Source of the DNA: Candidatus Zixiibacteriota bacterium
GTDB taxonomy: Bacteria > Blakebacterota > Blakebacteria > Blakebacterales > Blakebacteraceae
Assembly: GCA_030604325.1 (NCBI GenBank)
Contig: JAUVWC010000046.1
Span: 1-7,817 of the forward strand
DNA: 7,817 nt
Direction: 5' to 3'
This document shows, piece by piece, positions 1 to 5,482 of the stretch. The translations under genes and the position numbers were made by a program. Positions within the stretch are counted from its first letter, which is position 1. Each line of letters opens with the position of its first letter. The notes below the pieces were generated by a model. It was given only the letters and a program-made list of their open reading frames with translations. It made no database searches and was not told the origin of the DNA.

Positions 1-131
1 ACAAAAACGGAGGAGGCAAAAGCAAAGCCAAGGCTGTTGAAGAGGACCAGTGCAATAGAGTAGGGATCGGTTTCAGACTCCTTGCTGAAAAAGAGCATGG
101 GCCAGCTGAACACCGCTGCATAGAGGAAGAC
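1..131 (-). pseudogene. Continuation of the DUF2339-like gene beyond the in-frame TAG; runs off the window
   Basis: Directly downstream of the amber codon, in the same frame, 43 sense codons reach the window edge without another stop. They start Val-Phe-Leu-Tyr-Ala-Ala-Val-Phe-Ser-Trp-Pro, continue through a short charged loop (Ser-Lys-Glu-Ser-Glu-Thr-Asp), and end in a second hydrophobic stretch. This helix-loop-helix pattern is what the interrupted membrane protein should look like next. The gene is therefore either broken by a point nonsense mutation or carries a base-call error at 132-134. Independent restart would need an internal start; the first ATG in frame is at 98 and has no visible Shine-Dalgarno. 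Confidence 0.65.
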
Positions 132-944
132 CTAAATCAAGCTGTTCTGGTGATCTGATACCGCTCCCAAAGGGTGTCCGGCAATTGGATTGCCAAGAAG
201 CCATAGCACATAAGCCATATAGGCAAGTGGAGTAACCACAATCAGCAGGTTCCACCAATTGCGGCGGATCGCCAGGTATAACGATATACCGGAGAATACA
301 GCTATGAGGGGAAGACCTATGTGAGTTCTGTCGATCAGGAGGGCGGCTATCAGCCCCAGCAGTACTGCAATAACTCCCAGGCTCTGGGAATCGTGGATCA
401 GAGCCAGATAAAGCATGAATCCTACCACAAGCAGAAGAAGCAGAAAAGCCAGGTAGACGCTGCCGATGAATGGATCCTGCGAAAAGAAGTGCAACCTCAT
501 GGTCGAGTAATAGAGCAACAGGAGACTGCTGATATAATTGATACGATAAATGTGAGGAATGCTCTCCTTCCAGACGCGAGCGAACATATACAGACCAACA
601 ACCGCGAGATAGCCTACAATACTGGATACTATGGGTAAGCCGAGATTGCTGGTGTAGGTCATCAGGAAGACAATGCCCAGCAGCAGGATAGCACTGCCGA
701 TCCATGCCAGGCCGAAAGCGCCGATCCTGATTTCAAGTCCCGGCGTGGCGGATTCAGCTCGCGGCGGTTCAGTACGGTGGACACCCTCAGCCGCTGCCGC
801 GGCAGTGGGTGCGGGAGAGACTCCAGTAGCCGGTAGACCGAGATGGCTCTCGATCCGGGCTATCCTCGCTTCGATCTCCTCGAGAAATTCCCGGGCCTGT
901 TCATCCCCGGAGTCGAAAGAAGATTTAGGATCGACCATAGACAT
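132..944 (-). CDS. DUF2339-like polytopic membrane protein, N-terminal part (ends at an in-frame amber codon)
   Basis: The 270-residue reading frame looks like the N-terminus of a DUF2339 predicted membrane protein; the family's function is not established. Residues 14-36 are charged and heptad-like (probable coiled coil). An Ala/Pro-rich linker (about 42-68) follows, then the family-like Glu-Ile-x-Ile-Gly entry into the first membrane helix (about 70-97). Further hydrophobic segments lie near 103-123, 157-180, 187-205, 209-226 and 230-250. Family members are usually much longer, so this is only the front portion. The frame stops at TAG (132-134), but the next 43 codons to the window edge stay open and hydrophobic, so the stop looks like an interruption rather than a true C-terminus. 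The first ATG (944) is used; a second ATG two codons in (938) is also possible, and neither has a strong Shine-Dalgarno. The family call rests on pattern recognition and is moderately sure. Confidence 0.7.
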   Translation of the reverse strand: MSMVDPKSSFDSGDEQAREFLEEIEARIARIESHLGLPATGVSPAPTAAAAAEGVHRTEPPRAESATPGLEIRIGAFGLAWIGSAILLLGIVFLMTYTSNLGLPIVSSIVGYLAVVGLYMFARVWKESIPHIYRINYISSLLLLYYSTMRLHFFSQDPFIGSVYLAFLLLLLVVGFMLYLALIHDSQSLGVIAVLLGLIAALLIDRTHIGLPLIAVFSGISLYLAIRRNWWNLLIVVTPLAYMAYVLWLLGNPIAGHPLGAVSDHQNSLI

Positions 945-977
945 ATCCCATTAAGGCTCTGCAATTCACTACGGTCC

Positions 978-983
978 ATTATC
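978..983 (-). promoter_or_regulatory. Candidate -10 element (GATAAT) for the DUF2339-like gene
   Basis: Read on the minus strand, GATAAT matches the sigma-70 -10 consensus at five of six positions. It would start transcription near 971, giving a leader of about 27 nt before the ATG at 944. No good -35 hexamer lies at the right distance. The palindrome at 1004-1023 instead covers the -35 area, as expected for an activator-dependent promoter. Inference only. Confidence 0.35.
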
Positions 984-1003
984 ACCATCCCGTCAACCAT
1001 ATA

Positions 1004-1023
1004 AAAGTGAAAAATATCACTTT
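1004..1023. promoter_or_regulatory. CRP/FNR-like palindromic operator (AAAGTGA-N6-TCACTTT)
   Basis: This is a perfect 7-bp inverted repeat with a 6-bp AT-only spacer. The GTGA-N6-TCAC core has the arm spacing and half-site of CRP-type sites (TGTGA-N6-TCACA). Its centre lies about 30 bp upstream of the -10 candidate at 978-983, so near -42 from the predicted start. That is the class II activator position known for the CRP/FNR superfamily. The palindrome is seen directly; the regulator family is inferred. Confidence 0.45.
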
Positions 1024-1100
1024 ATCCTCTTCCGCCCGCCCAAGTGCCCCTGGAGGACCCCCTGCAATGTCCGACTCGTTCTCAAACGGAAAGTACATAT

Positions 1101-1124
1101 ACACATTTACACATTTACACATTT
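1101..1124. repeat. Short tandem repeat, three perfect copies of an 8-bp unit (ACACATTT)
   Basis: Three head-to-tail identical 8-bp units sit just past the stop codon of the PP-loop gene (1135-1137) and far upstream of the DUF2339-like gene. They are AT-rich and non-coding. They could be simple slippage sequence; no hairpin or terminator is visible. The copy number may vary between strains. Confidence 0.7.
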
Positions 1125-1134
1125 GCTCAGCCGT

Positions 1135-2160
1135 TTATGCGGCAGTTTGTGACCCATCAGCTCCTATCTTCATGCTTTCCACCACCTGCTCATCTGCGGG
1201 AATCACCTCTATTACTTCTTTTTGCCGCTCTTGTTTGTCGGAGACCACCACACGTACATGGCTGCTGTGGCGCAATTTGCTGTATCTGGTCGTAATCCCA
1301 CCCGCCATGAGGAGTTCTTCAACGTCGGCCGTTCCCCTGACCAGGGTCAACGGTCCCCGCACATCTACCACTTCCATCAACCTGTCCCCTGCCCCGCTCA
1401 AGGTGAGCAGCAATCTATTGTCATCCTCGTTACGGCCCACCACGGCCTTGGTGCGGGGGGAAAGACGGAAGTGGCGTCCGGCCTTGAGCAGGTTGGCATC
1501 GTTCACCGAGAAAGCCGGAACGTGGATCATCAGGTCTCGCATCAGCGCAGCGAAGCTCGGGTCTGTCAAACGACAGCCGCCGGCGGGACAGGGATAGTCC
1601 GAGATGCCGTAGGATCGTGCCAGTTCAATCTGCGGTTTGCGGGACCTCCCCTGTATGCCGAGAAGCTTCTCCCTGTCGATCCAACCCTCCCTCTCGGGTA
1701 TGCTGGGGGCCAGCAGCCTTGCCGAAAGAGGGCGCACCACCAGGCCCTCCAGGCCGGCCTCCTTCTCGATCAGCTTCATGGCCATCCGCCGTTGCGACAT
1801 AGGCCGTTCCCCGAGCACTTCGCCGGTAACGATGAAGGAAGCCCCGGCCTCGTCCATATACTCCCGCGCCCGGCGGAACATCATGATGCGACAGTCGAGA
1901 CAAGGATTGAGGTTCCTGCCGTAGCCGTGTTTCGGATTCTTGACAACAGCGAGAAACTCCTCGGACGTGTTTACCACCTTCAGATCGATACCGAGCTGGC
2001 GTACCGCACTGCGGGAGGCCGAGCAAGAACTGCTCTTGGGAGTACACGTGCAGAATAAGCTCACGAAGTTTAGAGCTTCGACTTCGATGTGCTGCTCTAG
2101 AATAACCCTGATGGCCAGCGTACTGTCCAGACCACCTGAAAGCAATGCTACCGCCCGCAA
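1135..2160 (-). CDS. PP-loop ATPase, ThiI/MnmA-like tRNA thiolation family, with NFACT-R/DUF814-like C-terminal region
   Basis: The 341-residue protein opens with an N-type PP-loop, SGGLDS (8-13), the pyrophosphate-binding motif of enzymes that adenylate a nucleobase before sulfur or nitrogen transfer. Cysteines fall in conspicuous places: C37, C39 and C46, an NPCLDC motif (C87, C90) resembling the MnmA NPxxxC segment, and CPAGGC (C191, C196) followed by Arg-Leu-Thr-Asp. These could be catalytic cysteines or [4Fe-4S] ligands. Residues about 200-280, with Lys-x-Gly-Arg-His-Phe-Arg and Val-Gly-Arg-Asn-Glu, resemble the RNA-binding NFACT-R (DUF814) domain. Likely role: cytoplasmic tRNA thiouridine synthesis, exact base unknown. 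The start is TTG at 2160: an in-frame TGA lies two codons upstream, AAGGA lies 9 nt before TTG, and Met-Arg-Ala-Val-Ala leads directly into the PP-loop strand. It is 65 bp downstream of the nonaheme gene with no visible terminator, so read-through from that operon is possible. Confidence 0.8.
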   Translation of the reverse strand: MRAVALLSGGLDSTLAIRVILEQHIEVEALNFVSLFCTCTPKSSSCSASRSAVRQLGIDLKVVNTSEEFLAVVKNPKHGYGRNLNPCLDCRIMMFRRAREYMDEAGASFIVTGEVLGERPMSQRRMAMKLIEKEAGLEGLVVRPLSARLLAPSIPEREGWIDREKLLGIQGRSRKPQIELARSYGISDYPCPAGGCRLTDPSFAALMRDLMIHVPAFSVNDANLLKAGRHFRLSPRTKAVVGRNEDDNRLLLTLSGAGDRLMEVVDVRGPLTLVRGTADVEELLMAGGITTRYSKLRHSSHVRVVVSDKQERQKEVIEVIPADEQVVESMKIGADGSQTAA

Positions 2161-2225
2161 TATTCACCATCCTTCGCTTGTTGAAGCTATGAAGATCGAT
2201 GCACCTCAATCATTCTGATCTGCCG

Positions 2226-3617
2226 TTACTGTTCCTGCCCTGGGGACTCGGAGTCGGTCTTACGCAGGGGGTAGCGACCTCCAGGTCTCTCCATGCGCCG
2301 AAGCAGCAGCGCTAATCCCGCCACCAGGAGGATACTGAAAAGGAGAAAGACCTCCCAACCTGTGCGGCGCGCCTTGAATTCCGCAATGGCGGCCAATCCG
2401 ATTTCTTGAGCGTCCCAGGCCAGTTGAAGACCCGGGTCCGTAACCGCATGTACACTATCCACGCTGAAGGTGTGCATCGCTGCCCGTCCTCGCACCAGGC
2501 CGTTTCGCGCCTGCTGCAGCGTGAATAAGCCATCGCCCACTTCCATGCCCTTGCGGTGAGCGACCTCCAGCAGGCTATCCGCTGCAGCAATTGCCTTCAC
2601 CAGGTTAGTGAAATCGTCCAGCATCCTGGCTGCAGTTTCCCATCCTGGATCACCAGGAGAATGGCAACCGGCGCATGTTCCATCTTCAGAGAGCATCTGG
2701 TCTGAAGTAGGATCGATGGCATGGTTCCCATGGCAGGCTTCACAGGCTGGTTCTCTAAGCGCCTCGAAGATGGGGCCGTGTGGAGAAGCCTGAAAATCGC
2801 CGGCATTGGACACATGGCACTGACTGCATACAGCACTCACCGATGTCACACCGGGTGGTACCGCCCCATGGTTGCCGTGGCAATCGTTGCAAGCGGGGGC
2901 ACCGATATCGTTCTGTTCCAGAAGGGCCTTACCATGGACGCCACCTCTGTACTCCTCCGCTATGGATGTACTGAGTGTTGAGCCTTCCATAATCGCGGAA
3001 TCGGAGTGGCAACGCGCACAGGTATCGGGAACCCGCCCCGGTGCCACGGAGGATCTGGGATCGGACGCCACCATGATGCGGTGACTCAAGTGACAATCTA
3101 CACAGGTGGCCACCTTTGCATTGCCTCGCCGAAGCTGCTCACCATGCCTGCTCGTCCAGTACAGCCGTTCCTGGTCTACCCTCTGCCCGGGGGCGAACCG
3201 GCGCATGTATACCGGATCGCTGTGACACCGACCGCAGAATGCCGGAATCTCCCCCTGAGCGGGCACTCCACGAAAACCGGTTCCGGGCCCCTTTGCCGCC
3301 GTGTAATCAAAGCTCTCGACATCGGCCGGAGCGTCCGGATTGCCGCCGTGGCAGTCGGAGCAGTCCAGCCCCGCCGACGCATGCGCGCTGAATCCAAAGT
3401 CGTGGACGATACCCTCTGTCGCTTCCGGTCCTTCGAGTACGCGGTGGCAGGTAATGCATCCGCTTTCAGTACCGATCCGGGTGGATACGGGCCCAATGGT
3501 TCCTTCGCCGGTGCCGGCCAGGGCCGCCGCCGTACTCGTGCAGAACACGACCAGGGCGGCGGCCGTCACTGCTCTCCCTGATATCGTTGGTTGTACCACG
3601 CTCGATGCCTCCCCCAC
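2226..3617 (-). CDS. Nonaheme c-type cytochrome with C-terminal membrane anchor, probable third subunit of a bc-type complex
   Basis: The protein is up to 463 residues. A Sec-type signal (about 15-36, ending Ala-Leu-Ala) is followed by nine CXXCH heme-attachment motifs whose first cysteines are residues 54, 86, 128, 172, 200, 243, 264, 292 and 315. A heme-free, probably helical region (about 325-418), one transmembrane helix (about 422-439) and a basic cytoplasmic tail follow. Several hemes fall in a repeating module, His-Gly then CXXCH-x2-H then another CXXCH, typical of periplasmic multiheme carriers. It begins one base after the cytochrome b stop and is the last gene of Rieske-cytb-nonaheme, where a cytochrome c1 would normally lie. 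I infer that it accepts electrons from the Rieske centre and relays them to periplasmic acceptors. The longest start is GTG at 3617. A GTG at 3599, 8 nt after a strong GGGGGAGG, is the better start and would give 457 residues. Confidence 0.88.
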   Translation of the reverse strand: MGEASSVVQPTISGRAVTAAALVVFCTSTAAALAGTGEGTIGPVSTRIGTESGCITCHRVLEGPEATEGIVHDFGFSAHASAGLDCSDCHGGNPDAPADVESFDYTAAKGPGTGFRGVPAQGEIPAFCGRCHSDPVYMRRFAPGQRVDQERLYWTSRHGEQLRRGNAKVATCVDCHLSHRIMVASDPRSSVAPGRVPDTCARCHSDSAIMEGSTLSTSIAEEYRGGVHGKALLEQNDIGAPACNDCHGNHGAVPPGVTSVSAVCSQCHVSNAGDFQASPHGPIFEALREPACEACHGNHAIDPTSDQMLSEDGTCAGCHSPGDPGWETAARMLDDFTNLVKAIAAADSLLEVAHRKGMEVGDGLFTLQQARNGLVRGRAAMHTFSVDSVHAVTDPGLQLAWDAQEIGLAAIAEFKARRTGWEVFLLFSILLVAGLALLLRRMERPGGRYPLRKTDSESPGQEQ

Positions 3618-3618
3618 C

Positions 3619-4689
3619 TTAATGATGGTAGAACTTCGCCCAGATCGTCAGAATGATGACCACGACCAGCAGGACCAGGCCGGCCCAATTGATGACGCGG
3701 CTGGGACGACCCCGGGCGGCACCGCGGTCCAGCCAGGGAACCAGTGTCCAGGCCACCCCCAACAATCCGAAACCCATGAAGACCAGAACCCGACCATCTA
3801 TGCTCAGGAATTCAGCCGGCATCACGCGCAGAACCTGGAACATAAACAGGAAGTACCACTCCGGCTCGATACCTTGAGGCGCCGGTCCGAAGGGATCGGC
3901 CTTCAGGCCTAATTCCCAGGGGAAGTAGAGGGACAGTGTGCCCAGAAGACCCAGAACTATCACCCAAACCATAATGTCGCGCAGAACGAAATTCGGGAAA
4001 AAGGGCATTGCCCGACGCGGACGACCGGTTAGCGGCTCGCTCATTCCCTGGCGCTGTACCATCAGGAGGTGGATTGTCACGAGGATAGTGGTAAGGGCCG
4101 GCAGTATGGCCACGTGGAAGCCGAACATGCGCGTGAGTGTACCCCCCGTTACGTGCTCCCCGCCGCGGATCATGCGCATAAACGTATCTCCCACCACCGG
4201 GAGGATGCCTACCAGTTCGGTACCCACTTTCGTGGCAAAAAATGACAGCTGGTTCCACGGCAGCAGATAGCCAGTAAAGCCAAAAAACATGAACAGGCCC
4301 AGCATTACGAGCCCGGTTATCCACGTGAACTCCCGGGGCTTGCGGTAGGTTTTCTTGAAGAACACACTGAACATATGAATGATGGCAGTGGCGATGAGGA
4401 AGCTCGCCGACCAGGAATGGATACTCCGCACCAGCCAACCGAACGGGACTTCAGAGATAATATATTGCACGCTCTCATATGCGGCCGCCTCGGTGGGACG
4501 GTAGTACATCAGCAACAGAATCCCTGTGACCACCTGGATAAGGAACAGGAAGAGGGTGATGCCACCGAGGTAGTACCAGATGGTATGGTGCATGGGAACA
4601 GACTTGCTGCGGGCAAACTCGCGCAGGTCCTCCAGACGATAGCGCTCATCCAGCCAGCCCATCACGTATTTAAGCGGATTCAGGCTCAT
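3619..4689 (-). CDS. Cytochrome b, fused b6/subunit-IV type, of a quinol:cytochrome c oxidoreductase
   Basis: This 356-residue membrane protein would carry the two b hemes and both quinone sites of a bc-type complex. The heme ligands are His91 and His105 (13 residues between) and His192 and His207 (14 between, the b6-type spacing). Residues 30-62 (SVPMHH, then YYLGGITLF, ending MYYRP) and 74-100 follow cytochrome b6 closely. The subunit-IV part is fused on, with the Qo-site PEWYF at 276-280 and three further hydrophobic helices (about 238-256, 300-319, 335-351). The residue matching the heme ci-attaching cysteine of b6f (FYCLGG) is Tyr40, so covalent heme ci is not expected. The ATG overlaps the Rieske stop (ATGA), implying translational coupling. 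The stop is one base before the nonaheme frame. Confidence 0.95.
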   Translation of the reverse strand: MSLNPLKYVMGWLDERYRLEDLREFARSKSVPMHHTIWYYLGGITLFLFLIQVVTGILLLMYYRPTEAAAYESVQYIISEVPFGWLVRSIHSWSASFLIATAIIHMFSVFFKKTYRKPREFTWITGLVMLGLFMFFGFTGYLLPWNQLSFFATKVGTELVGILPVVGDTFMRMIRGGEHVTGGTLTRMFGFHVAILPALTTILVTIHLLMVQRQGMSEPLTGRPRRAMPFFPNFVLRDIMVWVIVLGLLGTLSLYFPWELGLKADPFGPAPQGIEPEWYFLFMFQVLRVMPAEFLSIDGRVLVFMGFGLLGVAWTLVPWLDRGAARGRPSRVINWAGLVLLVVVIILTIWAKFYHH

Positions 4690-5156
4690 TTTGGTCGGCT
4701 CACAAGTATTTCACCGTCACGCAGTTGGACCTCCAGCGGAGGTAGTGGACGGGGCGGCGGGCCCTGAATGTTCTTTCCCGTGAGGTCGAATTGGCCGTCG
4801 TGGCATGCGCACCAGATAAGGCCGAGGTCCGGACGGTACTCAACCGTACAGGCCAGATGAGTACATGTTCCCAGGAAGGCCCGGAATTCCCCCTCTGCCG
4901 TGCGGACCACAAGTGCCGGCTCGTTTCCGAACTGAATGAGCTTACCCGAGTTGAAGGGAAAGTCGTCGGCCGGGCCTATACCCACGGCCTCCTCGGCCGC
5001 CCGGACGTCTCGCGGTGGAAAGACGAACCGCCACATCGGGTACAACACTGAAACCACCAAGCCAAACATGCCTGTACCGAGAACCGCTCCCAGGAAACCG
5101 CGCCTGTCAGCTCTCGGGCCGGGTACATCACCTGTGATTCTATCTCCGTTGGACAT
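4686..5156 (-). CDS. Rieske [2Fe-2S] iron-sulfur protein of a bc-type complex
   Basis: The 156-residue protein has a Tat-type signal anchor (DRRGFLG at 17-23, hydrophobic to about 42) that holds it in the inner membrane with the cluster domain in the periplasm. Box I is CTHLAC, with cluster ligands C98 and H100 and disulfide partner C103. Box II is CACHDGQFD, with ligands C116 and H119 and disulfide partner C118. A Pro-rich loop follows (about 132-140). It would take one electron from quinol at the Qo site and pass it to the nonaheme cytochrome. In box II the usual Ser (CPCHGS) is Gly121 and the usual Tyr is Phe123. Both normally hydrogen-bond near the cluster and raise its potential, so a low-potential cluster suited to menaquinol is expected. 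The ATG at 5156 follows AGGA by 6 nt. It is the first gene of the operon. Confidence 0.95.
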   Translation of the reverse strand: MSNGDRITGDVPGPRADRRGFLGAVLGTGMFGLVVSVLYPMWRFVFPPRDVRAAEEAVGIGPADDFPFNSGKLIQFGNEPALVVRTAEGEFRAFLGTCTHLACTVEYRPDLGLIWCACHDGQFDLTGKNIQGPPPRPLPPLEVQLRDGEILVSRPK

Positions 5157-5164
5157 TACCCATC

Positions 5165-5194
5165 CTAACCTGTGATTCTATCTCTGTTGGACAT
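5165..5194 (-). other. Possible nine-codon leader ORF (MSNRDRITG) in repeat copy 2
   Basis: ATG at 5194 has the same Shine-Dalgarno and spacing as the Rieske start, but after nine codons the frame meets TAG (5167-5165). That stop overlaps the AGGA serving the Rieske ATG, an arrangement suited to termination-reinitiation. Its first eight residues match those of the Rieske protein except Arg for Gly at position 4. It may be an inert duplication by-product rather than a functional peptide. Confidence 0.35.
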
Positions 5195-5202
5195 TACCCA
5201 TC

Positions 5203-5232
5203 CTAACCCGCGATTCTATCTTCTTTGAACAT
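5203..5232 (-). other. Possible nine-codon leader ORF (MFKEDRIAG) in repeat copy 3
   Basis: This is the most upstream and most diverged repeat copy. Its ATG at 5232 is preceded by AAGGA, and the frame ends at TAG (5205-5203), which overlaps the Shine-Dalgarno of copy 2. The start, length, stop and the Asp-Arg-Ile core survive despite nine base differences from copy 2. That weakly suggests constraint but could be chance. If the promoter candidate at 5241-5249 is real, this ATG lies about 2 nt from the transcript 5' end and would be read as a leaderless start. Confidence 0.3.
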
Positions 5233-5240
5233 TACCTGTC

Positions 5241-5249
5241 CTTATAGCA
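5241..5249 (-). promoter_or_regulatory. Candidate extended -10 (TGC-TATAAG) for the Rieske-cytb-nonaheme operon
   Basis: On the minus strand TATAAG matches five of six -10 consensus positions and is preceded by TG one base upstream, the extended -10 feature that can replace a good -35. No convincing -35 lies 16-18 bp upstream. Transcription would start near 5234, just before the ATG of repeat copy 3, leaving about 78 nt of leader before the Rieske start. It partly overlaps repeat copy 3. Inference from sequence only. Confidence 0.4.
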
Positions 5250-5482
5250 TATTCGATCTATCAATAGTACCAAGCTGATCTGGAACGAATCGAGTGGAAT
5301 TGTCTACGAAGCTCTAACGGAACGTAAATTTAATAACGAACGGACGAGCAGACATTCGGAAATTGTGAAATATGTAACTAATTCGTATTCATATGGTACC
5401 TTGAACTAATGTCCCGAGTCAGAAGTCCGTTGCATAACCGAGAACTACGCTGCGCCGCTCCGGCCAGGCGCTGCGACGAGGC
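5250..5482. promoter_or_regulatory. Divergent intergenic region between the bc-type operon and the ImcH-like gene
   Basis: These bases separate two divergent transcription units and hold no gene. The portion up to about 5400 is clearly AT-rich against the flanking genes, as expected of a promoter region. For the plus direction, the only -35/-10 pair at 17-bp spacing I found is TTGTGA (5363-5368) with TATTCA (5386-5391), whose -10 is poor. A short inverted repeat (GCGCC at 5452-5456, GGCGC at 5467-5471, 10-nt loop) sits just ahead of the ATG at 5483. No clear operator is visible. Confidence 0.4.

Larger units (their letters stand above)
5131..5244. repeat. 38-bp sequence in three tandem copies spanning the Rieske translation start
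   Basis: Exact 38-bp period: copies at 5131-5168, 5169-5206 and 5207-5244. Copies 1 and 2 differ at one base; copy 3 differs from copy 2 at nine. Read on the minus strand, each copy holds a Shine-Dalgarno (AGGA), an ATG and eight further codons. Only the copy nearest the gene (ATG at 5156) leads into the Rieske frame. The period is not a multiple of three, so upstream starts cannot extend the protein. Segmental duplication of the initiation region is the simplest origin. The repeat is seen directly; any regulatory role is inferred. Confidence 0.95.

Noticed and set aside
1222..2058. Long plus-strand open frame of 278 codons opposite the PP-loop gene
   Set aside because: It is antisense to a protein with a clear PP-loop and cysteine motifs; its own translation shows no domain and is rich in Arg/His/Pro typical of shadow frames.
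2161..2225. Terminator between the nonaheme and PP-loop genes
   Set aside because: Only a 4-bp stem can be drawn and there is no T-tract, so no rho-independent terminator is supported.
3006..3912. Plus-strand open frames opposite the nonaheme and cytochrome b genes
   Set aside because: The minus strand encodes regularly placed CXXCH motifs and cytochrome b helices; the plus frames have no recognisable content.
3812..4438. A second minus-strand frame of 208 codons inside cytochrome b
   Set aside because: It is out of frame with all four heme-ligand histidines and PEWY, so a shadow.
5131..5244. The 38-bp repeats as a CRISPR array
   Set aside because: Copies abut directly with no spacers and contain a gene start, so this is a tandem duplication.
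5253..5266. TTGAT on the minus strand as an FNR box
   Set aside because: Only one half-site is present; the partner half does not match ATCAA.
5332..5339. AT-rich palindromic stretch in the divergent region as an operator
   Set aside because: A short AT-only palindrome is expected by chance in AT-rich promoter DNA.
5363..5391. TTGTGA and TATTCA at 17-bp spacing as a plus-strand promoter
   Set aside because: The -10 matches consensus at only three of six positions; kept as a weak possibility within the intergenic entry, not called.
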